Below, piece by piece: positions 1 to 10,318 of a stretch of 45,218 nucleotides of DNA. The position numbers and the translations under genes are program-made. Position 1 is the stretch's first letter, and each line of letters opens with the position of its first letter. Source of the DNA: Ministeria vibrans ATCC 50519 (taxonomy: Eukaryota; Opisthokonta; Filasterea); assembly GCA_943704425.1 (NCBI GenBank), contig CALSCP010000388.1, positions 8,703-53,920 on the forward strand, in the 5' to 3' direction. Below the pieces are notes generated by a model that ran no database searches, was not told the origin of the DNA, and saw nothing but the letters and a program-made list of their open reading frames with translations.

Positions 1-72
1 AGAGAGAAAGGAGGGAGGGAGAAAACACAAGAAAGGAATCAACAATTGAAGCAGAGAAAGAGAGAAAGGTAG

Positions 73-507
73 GTGCACGTCATTTTCACGTACAAGGGCC
101 AGAACCTTTTGATCAAGAAGGAGATTCGCTGCAAGGACGACGACCTGTCGCACGTGTACACGCTTGTTGTGCACGCTGACAACACGTACGAGGTGCTCAT
201 TGACAACGAGAAGGTCGAGAGCGGCGAGCTTGCTGCCGACTGGGACTTCCTCAAGCCCAAGGAGATCAACGACCCCAACGCCAGCAAGCCCGCTGACTGG
301 GTTGACGAGAAGCAGATGTAAGATCAATTCTATTTGCTATTTGTGTGGGACTAATAATTAATTTTGTGTCTGTGCATAGCCCCGACGAGACCGATGTCAA
401 GCCCGCTGACTGGGATGTCCCTGAGTTTATTGTTGACCCTGAGGCCACCAAGCCCGAGGACTGGGACGACGAGATGGACGGCGAATGGGGTAAGAAGAAC
501 ACACAAC

Positions 508-596
<89 letters not shown>

Positions 597-1114
597 GGAG
601 AAAGAAACAAAGTGATAGAGAGAGAGAAGAAAGAAACAAAAGGGATGGAAAGAGGCAACAAATATTGACTCTTCTTGTGTTGTGTGTGTGTGCAGAGGCT
701 CCTCAGGTGACCAACCCGGCGTACAAGGGCGAGTGGAAGCCCAAGATGATTGACAACCCGGCTTACAAGGGCGAGTGGGTGCACCCGCAGGTGCCCAACC
801 CCGAGTACGAGGCTGACGACTCGCTGTACAAGTACTCGTCGTTTGGCGGCATTGGTATTGATGTGTGGCAGGTCAAGAGTGGCACCATCTTCGACAACGT
901 CTTTATTGGCGACGACGCCGCCGCTGCTAAGGAGTTTGCTGCTTCCACATGGGGCGCCAACCACGAGGCAGAGAAGGCCATGAAGACCAAGCTCAAGGAG
1001 GCGGAGGCAGAGGCTGCCGAGGCCAAGCGCAAGGCCGAGGAGGAGGCGGCCAAGGCCCAGGAGGCGACCGAGGAGGAGGAGGAGGAGGATGCCGAGGAGA
1101 AGGACGAGCTTTAA
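73..1114 (+). CDS. CALR: Calreticulin, 3' part (ER Ca2+-binding lectin chaperone)
   Basis: Calreticulin is the ER-lumen lectin chaperone that binds monoglucosylated glycoproteins and stores Ca2+. Three exons are visible: 73-317, 380-489 and 696-1114, giving 257 residues. The P-domain repeats are clear: three of the first type (around [20 protein letters not shown] and [13 protein letters not shown]), then repeats of the second type ([43 protein letters not shown]). They are followed by the conserved [11 protein letters not shown] segment and an acidic tail ending in the ER-retrieval signal KDEL. The first visible exon starts right after an AG at 71-72, so the signal peptide and most of the lectin domain lie to the left of the window. 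The intron at 490-695 is filled with a GA microsatellite. Calnexin is excluded because there is no membrane segment and the protein ends in KDEL. Confidence 0.97.
512..592. repeat. (GA)n microsatellite in calreticulin intron
   Basis: An almost pure GA dinucleotide run inside the intron at 490-695. It is followed at 606-624 by a copy of the AACAAAGTGATAGAGAGAG motif that recurs in other introns of the window. Confidence 0.95.
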
Positions 1115-1208
1115 GCAAGTGCAAAAGTACATCCCCACTTATCCCTTTCTTTTTATGATTCGTCTTGTGTGAATATCATATTTTTATTCATTATTATTGT
1201 CTGGTCTG
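1115..1208. terminator. Convergent 3' intergenic region, calreticulin / epsilon-tubulin
   Basis: Only 94 bp separate the two stop codons of convergent genes. The stretch is T-rich and AT-rich and must hold the 3' ends of both transcripts. No exact AATAAA was picked out on the + strand. Confidence 0.5.
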
Positions 1209-3232
1209 TTACATGAGTCGCATGCGCAAGTCAAGCTCGTCCGCGGGGGTCTGTAGTTGCGCTTGTGCGTCGTAGTGTGCTCGTGCAATTGCACTGTACT
1301 CTGCCCTTATGCTCTGCAGTGACTCGAGTGACTCGTCAAACTCAGATGCGTCCATTTCCTGTGTGTAATGATGAACATGCGCCTAAAAAGCAAAGTAAAA
1401 CAGGGAATGTACAAACGTGTTGCTATCAAATGAAATGTATCGAACCTTTCTTCTGTACAACTTCATAAAGCGGTTCTCCAACGCACCAAATGTGTCGGTA
1501 ATACAACAGTTGTTACTCAATGTTAACAACGAGTGTTGCTACACCAAAAGAGAGACAAAGAGGATAAAATATGATGTATGTTGTATGTGCGTGGGAGTTT
1601 AGCGCGATGTTCTCCGTACGTGTGCAATAGGGGGGACTGCACACAAACCGGTCTTCCAGCCCTGATGATTCCAATGCACAAACTGCAGAGAAGGTCGCAG
1701 TCGCTCGATGTTTCGTCGGACATCCGACAGAGAGACTTGTCCACGGACAAACAGACCACACGCGAGATATCTAATGACAATTATGGATAATACAGGGTGT
1801 GTGTTTATGAGTGCGTGAATGAGATCTCACTAGTATCTCTCATACAGTGATCCTTTGGGGTTCGCTTTGATGAGCTGATGATCGCGCGAAAATGCATCAG
1901 TGAACATTTGATCCAATCTGACAAAGTGAATGAATTGGAGAGTGAAGAATGGGAGCATGTTGCTACCTTCGAGACGGGATGTGTGCGTCGAGGAGAGCGT
2001 AGAGGGGTGTCTGAGCCGCAACCAGATAGTGCAGTCGCGGGAAGGGCACCAAATTCATAGTAATCTCGTTGAGATCGACATTGAGAGCGCCGGAGAAACG
2101 AGACGAGCTATAATAAAGAATTATTATTACTATTATTATTAATTGTGTGTATGTGTGTGTGTGTGTGTCGGAGAAAATGAGTGGTTGTGTGTAATATGTG
2201 AAATAAAAAAAATAAAAAGTGAGTGCACGCCACTAAATAATACAAAAATCATACTAATACAATAAGCAGCACGATGGATGAAACAAGAGAGAGTATATTA
2301 TAATAAGTATTATGTGTGTGTGACCTTGTGAGGTTGAGCAGCAGGTGTGCGACAATGTTGTTCATGTCGTCGTACGGTCGGGGAGCGCTCTGACTGCCGC
2401 TCAATGCACTCTCACAACGCACTGTAAATCGGTTGGTTATGATTATTAGTGTTATTATTGTGTTCTTATTGCATTGTATAGCATGCTGTGTTCGTGCTAG
2501 TACCTTTGTCTTTGCGTTCTTTGGGCTTTGCCGTCTCAATCTTCGCACAAATATCAATAAGAGCCTTAGAAAACAAATTATGACGAAGAGAGAAAAAGAA
2601 AGAATAAGAAACGAGCGAGAGAGAAAAAGATGAAAAAAGATAAACCTGATTTTCAACGGGCAATACACAGTCAGCGTGTTCAGTGAGACGACGCAACGCT
2701 AACACTGAGTTGTATGGAGAGGTAATAACATCGTCGTCTGAAGGGGAGCAAGGAGAGGGGGGTTATAATGTGCGCACTCTCGCTCTCTCTCTGTCGTATA
2801 TATGTATGTGTGTGTGTGTGTGTGCGTGCGTCCGAGTGATTACCTTCAGAGGGAAACACGCACGTTGTAAAGCGGTAGACGTCCGGAAACTCATCTTCAA
2901 GCAGCTCCAAAACGGACGTGCCCACTCCCGACCTACCACAAAACAAACACACACCATTCAGCAACATACCTCCCAAAACAACAGTGTGACAGTGTGATTC
3001 TCTCTCTCTATCACTTTGTTTCTTTCTTCCTCTCTCTCTATCACTTTGTTTCTTTCTTCCTCTCTCTCTGACTCATACCCGGTTCCTCCACCCATTGAAT
3101 GTAACATAAAGAAAGACTGGAGGCAGTCACAATGCTCGGCGGCCTGTCGCAGCTGCTCCAGTATCGCATCGTGGTACTGCACTCCATACACCTGCAAAAG
3201 AAACACACACACACGCAGAGAAAGAGAAAGAA

Positions 3233-3328
<96 letters not shown>

Positions 3329-4136
3329 GAGAAACAAAGTGACAGAGAGAGAGAACAGATAGAGAGAGAGAACAAAGTGATATCGAGTGAAAACAAAAAC
3401 AAAAACAACACGAGTCAATACCATTATACTATACAGATATACTGGTCTGGCTACCTCGTGCCCAACGGCCCAATTGTTGCCAGAGCCAGACACGTCTGTG
3501 ATCAACTGTCGCTCATCAAACACTTCGCCCAGTGGCCCTGTGAAACGGATGTCGTTGTGGTATGAGTGGTGCAGTAAGTAAGACTGACGGTGGTGTACCG
3601 GCGAGTACGTCGTTGACAACGCTTTCTTCCATGTCAATGAGCACTGCACGCGCCTGTCAAACGAAAACACACACACACACACACAGACAGACAGACAAAC
3701 AGACAGACACACATAATATACACACACATACAAACACACACAATACACACACACATAAGGTGAGTGTTATGACTCAAGTTGATCAGTGCAAACCTTGAGC
3801 GTTCGTGCTTTACGACCCACTGCAATGTCTCCACCGCCACCTTCATATCGCGTGTCCACCTGGAAAGCGGCTATAACGCGTCAACAACCGACCACAGACT
3901 CTCATTCACATCGGTAATAACACAGTGCGTACGTTGCGAAAAAACGAACTTAGTGCGTCGTCGTAGATTCCTTTGCGATTCTGCTCCGCGTGCTCGCGCA
4001 AGGCCAGGTCCCAAAACCTACATCCTATCTGATTCCCGCTTTGGCCCACTGCAGAAGGATACGACAGTTCACTGAGTGATCCAATGTGAAATTCTGACGT
4101 GAAGGACAAACCTTGAATGAAAATACTCTGCGTCAT
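1209..4136 (-). CDS. TUBE1: Epsilon-tubulin
   Basis: Epsilon-tubulin is the centriolar tubulin needed for triplet microtubules and stable basal bodies. I reconstruct 15 exons in transcript order: 4136-4112, 4048-3933, 3859-3794, 3653-3599, 3537-3455, 3191-3079, 2932-2844, 2737-2646, 2564-2504, 2421-2325, 2107-1967, 1917-1846, 1770-1620, 1538-1446 and 1382-1209. All phases agree and the product is 475 residues, the length I recall for the human protein. Features seen: N-terminus MTQSIFIQVGQSGNQIG, the segment SGSGNNWAVGHE, the tubulin GTP-binding loop GGGTGSGVGTS, then NEITMNLVPFPRLHYL, RLDQMFTDAF and RFMKLYRRKAHVHHY. WAVGHE followed by AEHCDCLQ separates it from alpha, beta, gamma and delta tubulin. 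Several introns carry GA/CT or CA/GT repeats. It is divergent with the GCKR-like gene. Confidence 0.97.
3001..3060. repeat. 30-bp tandem pair containing the TATCACTTTGTTTC motif
   Basis: Two identical 30-bp units (3001-3030 and 3031-3060) lie in an epsilon-tubulin intron. Each holds CT repeats followed by TATCACTTTGTTTC and TTTCTTCC. The same core occurs near GA/CT tracts in other genes of the window. Confidence 0.9.
3238..3322. repeat. (GA)n microsatellite in epsilon-tubulin intron
   Basis: A long GA run on the + strand, so CT in the sense of the gene, lies between exons 5 and 6. Two copies of the ACAAAGTGA motif follow at 3331-3346 and 3371-3382. Confidence 0.95.
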
Positions 4137-4301
4137 AGAGCAAAGAGTTGCTTTATCTCAGTGCGTCCTCACCGCGCTGTCGAGTCAAAGACGACCAATG
4201 TAAAATTGTAAATTAGTTTTGATTTCAAATGCGAACTAACTTATTTTGATCGCACCATATAAATACTTTTTAGTAGACCTTGAGCTAAACAGCAGTACAG
4301 C
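4137..4301. promoter_or_regulatory. Probable bidirectional promoter, epsilon-tubulin / GCKR-like
   Basis: This 165-bp AT-rich stretch lies between two divergent start codons and must hold both 5' ends. No specific promoter element is identified; the call rests on position alone. Confidence 0.45.
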
Positions 4302-5074
4302 ATGCAGGTAGTGACGGAAACGGCAAACGAGCTGACGCAAGAGCTGGATCTGGCGGACGCGGACGGTATCCTGCGCTTGCTGCGACAGGCCGACGCTCAG
4401 ATCTGGGCAGGCTGGCGTGAGTATCCCGGCCTCATGGACCCGCCAAACCTGGCGACGTGTGCGGCCGTGAGCGAGGTGGGAAGAAGAAGACATTGTGTTT
4501 GCCAAACACACACACACACACACACACTCACAAATCTCTCTCTCTCTCTCTCACTCACTCACTCCTCTCTCTCACTCACTCCTCTCTCTCTCTCACTCAC
4601 TCTCTCCAGCTTGCTGGTCGCCTTGTCCAAGACAACATTGCTGCGGGACGCGCGAAGAACATGATTGTCTTCAGTGGCTGTGGCACCAGTGGTCGTGTCG
4701 TAAGGACACACTCACCGTAGCACTTCCAACTATCGTCCTACTTAGGGTTGGCTGTGCGCCCGAACTTACAACCAACTGTTGCGCTCGCACGGACACCCCG
4801 AGTGTTTTCGATATCTTCTCTCAGGTGGCGATGATGCCATTGTGCTAAGCATTGAACTTCCCGAAGACAGCCCCTCATTGGGTATCAAACGGAGAGAGAG
4901 TGTGTGTGTGTGTGAATGAAACAAACACTGTTTTGTTTCTTAGGTGTGCGCGAGTTTCAAGAAATCAGTCGAGACGCAGAGCACGTCATGGTACGCGTTA
5001 TATTGGAAGAAAGCAAAGCATATATAAACGATATAATTATTATATGTGTATGTTGTGTGTGTTTACGTGGTCTG

Positions 5075-5140
<66 letters not shown>

Positions 5141-7502
5141 GCTTTGATTCTTTCCCCTCCTTTCTCTCTCTATCACTTTGATTCTTTCTTCCTCCTCTGT
5201 CTCTATCACTTTGATTCTTTCTCCCTCCTCTCTCTCTCTCTTTGTCTCGGTGCCTCAGCTGGTGGGCATCACTTGCGGTCTTTCAGCACCCTATGTCGCT
5301 GGTCAGATTGACTACCAGCTAGACCAAATGGAACACTCTGAAAATGCGTCAGTGTGTCTTATCGGTTAGACTCACACGAGCAGATAGATTGAGCAAGAGT
5401 GAGAAGGATCCAACATTATGTATTTATTATTATTAATAGGGTTTAATTTGCCTGAAATGGCACGCACCAGTGCAGTGGAAGGATGGGACAAGACGTGTCA
5501 CTCTGTGTTTGCCCAGCGACTCACTCCCCTCTCACGTACGAATGACATACACACAAACAACACACATAAAATTATCCACATTACTGCAACACGCACGCTC
5601 TCACACACTCTCTCAAATAGCTAAAAATTGATCATCGTAATATTGCACTCAATCAATTCAGTACATGACTTGCACATGAGAATCTTTCTTTTCTACTCCA
5701 CAACACAATACAACTCTCAACAGAACAACACAGCACTTACCCCTCTCTCAACAGAACAAAAGGACAGTCGTGCGTTTGTTGTGACGCCCATTGTGGGTCC
5801 CGAACCAATCACTGCGTCCTCCCGCATGAAAGGCGGTTCTTCCACGCTCATTCTTCTACACTCTCTTTTTGCTCCGCCTCTCCTCACTGCTCTAAACATC
5901 TCACAGGTTCGCTAATTCACCATACACACTCCTTTTTATCTAATTTGGTGTCTCTACGACTTTTGTGTGTGTGTGTGTGTCATTCTTTTCTTAGCCTAAA
6001 GGGATTCTGACTGCTTACGACTACTTTTGTGCGTTTGAACAGACCTTTCGCGCAACCTATGAACATATTGACCAAATGGCGCAAATAATCACGGTACAAA
6101 GCACACTCACACACAAGCAACCAGACAGTGCAATGAGTGAATTCAGACTCACGCGACATTGATGTTAGTATTGCGACATGGCGTTGCGACACAATGGTCA
6201 CGTTTACTCTTTTGGAAGTGCTCCTTTTGGTCTGTGGGGGTAAACATCACAATACCGAAAACTCCATTTAGTATAGGAATCGAATTCGAAATCACTCAAA
6301 CATTGCACATTTCCTCTTAGAATTGTTGACTGTGCTGAGATGGTTGACACTTACGGATCCGACGCAAACACCTTCCGTTCGTTTGTCGCTGACGGATGGG
6401 CTAGTGCCGCTAACACCCATTCCGATATCAGTCACCGAAACCCGTCTCATTTTTTTCTCATGATGTTTTCTTCGTGTCTGACTCTCTCTTTCTCTGTCTC
6501 TCTTCTCTGTCTCTCTCTCTCTCTCCTTTTTATCACTTTGTTTATTTATCACTTTGTCTCTCTATCTCTCTATCTCTTTGTCTCTCTATCACTTTCTCCC
6601 TCCTCTCTCGTTTGTAGGTTATTGCGCACCTCATATGAACAATTTTTGAGTGATCTTCTCTCGCACGTGAGCCCATCAGACTCACTCTTAATGTTCGAGT
6701 CTGCCAGTGACTCTGGTTCTCTTGCTCCTCTTTTGACTGCCATTTCTGCCCTCAAATGTGCTCCAAAAGTGTCTCTCATTACGTTCAATCACTCTCATTC
6801 TTACGATTTCCGGTAATTACAGCATCACTCTTTATAGAATGTGATTCATCCTTGTTTGAATCTAAACAGGTTTGATGTCGAACTGAATGTGACGTTACCC
6901 CATTTTGAGCTCATTGAAAATGTCCCCATTTTCGCAGAGGTAACATTACAACACACGTATATTTTGTACCATTTCCACTCCTTTTATCATTCTCTCTCTA
7001 TTTCTGACACTTTCTTGTTTGTGTATTTTGCAGTTCTCATTAAAGTTGATCACCAACGCAATTTCAACTGCGACTCAAACACTCAATGGAAAGGTGTATC
7101 GCAATTTTATGATCAACGTTACGGTGTCCAATAACAAAGTACGCGAAATCCTAACTCACACCCGAATGAAAATGACCCCCCCCCCTCTCTCCTCCTCCTC
7201 TTTCTTTCTAGCTGTTCCATCGCTCTCTTGGACTAATCCAATCACTGGTACGTCCTGCGCCGACACTGGACGAGTGTCGCACTGCTCTTCTGCGCGCCAT
7301 CCATCGCACCGACTCTCTCACCGATCAGCAGTGCGCCATGCGCATTTCAGAGCATCTCGCCGTAGCCGAACATCGTTCGCTCGTTGTTCCCATCTCCATC
7401 ATCCTCCTCACTTCTCCGCACTCCACCGTTACCGATGCTCTCGATGCGCTCCAGCGCGAACCAGTCGTTCGCAAACTCATCAACTCAATCCTTAAACAAT
7501 AA
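4302..7502 (+). CDS. GCKR: Glucokinase regulatory protein-like double-SIS-domain protein
   Basis: This protein resembles animal GCKR, which binds fructose phosphates and inhibits glucokinase, and the related bacterial MurQ etherases. Fourteen exons: 4302-4475, 4610-4699, 4746-4881, 4944-4990, 5259-5364, 5440-5535, 5755-5906, 5995-6093, 6169-6239, 6321-6443, 6618-6812, 6870-6939, 7034-7138 and 7212-7502, giving 584 residues. Features seen: N-terminal ELTQELDLADADGILRLLRQ; the first SIS sugar-phosphate loop NMIVFSGCGTSGRV; FRYLLSGGDDAIV followed by an ELPED stretch; GITCGLSAPYVAGQ; VGPEPITASSRMKGGS; then a second SIS-like half with a C-terminal helical region that MurQ lacks. The overall order matches GCKR. 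The donor at 6444 (GTCTCA) is the least certain junction. Whether it regulates a hexokinase or is an enzyme cannot be told from sequence. Only 46 bp separate it from the next gene. Confidence 0.9.
5079..5230. repeat. (TC)n tract with three TATCRCTTTGATTC units
   Basis: A CT microsatellite (about 5079-5136) in the GCKR-like gene is followed by three near-identical units at about 5137, 5171 and 5204. Each contains TATC(A/G)CTTTGATTCTTTC separated by CT-rich spacers. These are variants of the dispersed intron motif. Confidence 0.9.
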
Positions 7503-7548
7503 TGAATATTCATTAAATTTCATCTTTGTCTTATTGCGTGTGACTTTG

Positions 7549-8782
7549 ATGGACCTGCTTGAAGGCGAATACGCCGCTTCTGGCCTGTCTGTGATAGAAT
7601 CTGAGTCGGCAGGGCGCTCCTATGTGGCGAGTAATGCGTTGAGCGCCGGTGAAACTATTGTCGCCGCTCGTGGCTTTCTCTTTCCGCCCTGTGACACACC
7701 AGGCGAATCCCTGGCCCAGCTCGTCACTAACATTGCCACTGCGGCGGGTCTGAGTACCAGCGACGCGCAATTGGCGACTCTGGCGCGCAATTGTTTACAA
7801 CTGTGTCCAACGTCTACCTCGCCCTCCCCGCGCTTACGGCGGAAGTGCGACGACGCATCGGCACTGCACACCTTGAAAGAAGCGACAGGAATCGACGAGA
7901 GCCGATTACAGTCCATCTTTTTCAAGGTCTCACGCAATGCGTTTGACAACGGAGTGTTTCCGCGCGCTGCTCTCTTCAACCACTCTTGCCAGCCAAACTG
8001 CGGAGGTCGTCCGTCTCACATGGATGACGATGGTATGCTAGGCACCCACGACATCTTCGCGCTTGCCGATATCGCCGCTGGTTCGGAATTGTTCATTTCT
8101 TACCTGACAGACGACGTACAACAAACACTTACTGCCCCCCTCCTCCCATCTCATTTTTTATTTTGACTCTATCGATTAGGACTTGTTATTACCGCGTGAC
8201 AATCGACGTGAGAAACTTGCGGATGCCTATGGGTTTGAGTGCAGATGCGAGCGATGCGAGAGCGACGGCGATGGCGTCCAAGACTCGCGCGAGACGACTG
8301 ACTCAGACGCACAATTGGTTGCGCTTCTGAGTCAGTGTAAACAGGCCGAAGTGGATCAAGGAGACACGCTAAAAGCCTACACTCTTGCCGAACGTGCGGT
8401 ATCTTTTGCATCGGAGCGCCCTCAACAGGACATTCTTCGCGTGACAGCCCACACGCGACTGTTTGACACAGCCACTCAACTTCAGAGCACTCTTGCGCAC
8501 CCCACCACCCACGAACAGCGCGACGAGCATCTATTGCGTCGCGTCCTTGAGTCCCAAGTACAAGCAGGTCACACACTGTTGGCAGTGCACGAGCGGGTCT
8601 TCAAGGGCCGCGCACACGCCGCCACCGCACACCTCCTCGACACACTCGCCTACGCTCTGCGCTCTCTTGCCAACCCAGATGTCTTTAGTACCCCCTCACC
8701 CTGCACTCTTCCCACCGCCGCACTCACTGACGCGGCCACATTCGAAGACCGTGCTCTTTCCATGCTTGAAATACTCGATTAA
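7549..8782 (+). CDS. SMYD-like SET-domain protein (putative protein lysine methyltransferase)
   Basis: SET proteins of the SMYD type transfer methyl groups from S-adenosylmethionine to lysines. Two exons (7549-8115 and 8180-8782) give 389 residues. The start ATG at 7549 lies in the 46-bp gap after the upstream gene and opens MDLLEGEYAASGL. The early SET strand region (GRSYVASNALSAGETI) begins near residue 22. The catalytic core is plain: ALFNHSCQPNC near residues 141-151 and ELFISYLTD near 180-188, followed by a post-SET CRCERC (about 208-213) that would bind zinc with the NHSC cysteine. The C-terminal 170 residues are helical and TPR-like, as in SMYDs. The region between the SET halves, where SMYDs carry a MYND zinc finger, shows no run of zinc-ligand cysteines. 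Histone or non-histone targets cannot be inferred. Confidence 0.85.
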
Positions 8783-8994
8783 AAACGTGAAAAAAAGTAA
8801 ACCTTCATATTCTATCTGTGTTGTGGGCCCCACATCAGCCCGTCTCGTCTTTTTGCAGTCTGTTTTGGTCGGTACAGCGTCGGATGAAACTCCACCTCAG
8901 AATCATCCAACATTCTCCCCTAAGCAACCAAAAAAAACAAAAAAAAAAACCCGCGTCTTAATAATAAGAGAGAAAAACAAGACAGAGAAGAGTA
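8783..8994. terminator. Convergent 3' region, SET protein / HYLS1
   Basis: This 212-bp stretch lies between the stop codons of convergent genes and contains an A-rich run around 8930-8950. No coding potential is supported here. Confidence 0.45.
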
Positions 8995-10138
8995 TTATGT
9001 GAGTACTCTGATGTTCCAGCGAACTGATTTGCGGGGGCAGTCCTGGGGTGGCGGGCGGCGTGCCCACTCTTCGCGGTACTGCTGGTACCGCTGCACGGGG
9101 TCTGACCGACGGTAGAACGGGAACACTCGCCGTTCTTCTTCTTCGTCTTCTTCGACTATTGACCGTTCTACTCATTCGGTCAACGGTGTCTCATGTGTCA
9201 TGTTTGCTTCTGCTTACCTTGCGTTAATCTTCTTTTTCTTGCCTCTTCTTCGCGCTGTGTTGCATCTCGTCCGGTCGGAAGCGCGGGTGCTACAACGAAA
9301 CATGGTCGGCGATAAACTCGCCTGCATTCGTCTCTACTGGTTTCATACCTTCTTCTTGTCGGCTTTGCCATTCGGGTGAGAACACAGACATGGTGGTGCG
9401 TCGTCGTTGTGACGACGAGGCAGACGATCCCCCAGACAGCGGGGGCTCGCGTGCGTGCTCGTCCTCCACCTCCTTCTGTGGTGTTATCCACCTTGGTGAA
9501 GGGGCGTAGCTTGATCGTGGGGGAACATAGCTTGGTCGCGAGGAGGGCTGTTCGGCGGGCGACACAGCGTAGCCACGTCGAGGTGCCTCCCGTGCAGACT
9601 GCGCTGACTGCGCTGACTGCGGTCGCTCCACAGCCCACGCCTGCCGTGGCGCTGGCCCCGCTACACTCTGAACAGACCGACAATTCTCCTGGTGGCTGTA
9701 CGTATCGCGGAGGGGTGATTTGGAGAGAGGCGTCTTCGTCTCGTCTGATCGCCTGTGTAAACATCACAACACCTGTCAAACTTTTTCAAACGTCTCCCCC
9801 CACACTCAACACTCCATATGTTTCGACGGGTTTCACACTCCAGTCATAAAGAACACATACACCACACAGTCTTAGGGTATAAAGCGCGCGTGATATCACG
9901 CTAGGAGTGCTTCCATGGCAGACAGAATTCAATTCAAATTATTTGAATTTCACTGTGTCTTCTTCTGGTCGTACATCGGTGTTTGCTGGGGACTTCTGGC
10001 ACTAAGACTCCGACGGAGCTCAGCCGTAGCCAACTCTTGCAGCTCTGCCGTGATGGTGGCGAGTTGCCATTCCGGCAGATCGTGTCCCAGTCGTGACAGC
10101 TCGTCGCGAACTTCCTCGACGCTAAAGTACTCCGTCAT
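8995..10138 (-). CDS. HYLS1: HYLS1 (hydrolethalus syndrome protein 1 homologue, centriolar)
   Basis: HYLS1 is a conserved core centriolar protein that binds SAS-4/CPAP and is needed for basal bodies to form cilia. Four exons in transcript order (10138-9975, 9752-9349, 9289-9218, 9167-8995) give 270 residues. The N-terminus MTEYFSVEEVRDELSRLGHD resembles the short N-terminal helix of invertebrate HYLS1. The middle is disordered and rich in Ser, Arg and Pro. The C-terminus carries the HYLS1 box, with FPFYRRSDPVQRYQQYREEW preceded by an acidic run and followed by a basic RKSVRW. The Asp of SDPV lies in the box region affected in the human disease. Phases agree at every junction. The gene is divergent with V-ATPase D. 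The box makes the call firm; the middle exon limits are less certain. Confidence 0.85.
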
Positions 10139-10318
10139 GAATAAAGCCAATGCAGTATGGATGCAACAACAACAGCAAGTGGTTCTGGTCGCCTATTCTC
10201 CTGTGTGAAGAATGAAAAAAAAAATATTATTAATTTCATTTTTGATTTGAGACTTTAGTTGTTTTTACTTTTTAGTTTTTACTCATTATTATTCTGCTCT
10301 GTCAAGATATAACTCACC
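10139..10318. promoter_or_regulatory. Probable bidirectional promoter, HYLS1 / ATP6V1D
   Basis: This 180-bp AT-rich stretch lies between divergent start codons. No specific element is recognised; the call is positional. Confidence 0.4.

Noticed and set aside
266-1138. Long - strand ORF opposite calreticulin rich in Leu and Ser
   Set aside because: It is the antisense shadow of calreticulin exons and the GA repeat; the SLSLSL run is a translated microsatellite.
3041-3754. Long - strand ORF through the epsilon-tubulin locus
   Set aside because: It reads through introns and CT/GT repeats. Only the parts that match tubulin exons are real.
6444-6617. In-frame readthrough after the GCKR-like exon ending at 6443
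   Set aside because: It would encode a hydrophobic CT-repeat translation; splicing from GTCTCA to the AG at 6616-6617 restores GCKR homology in phase.
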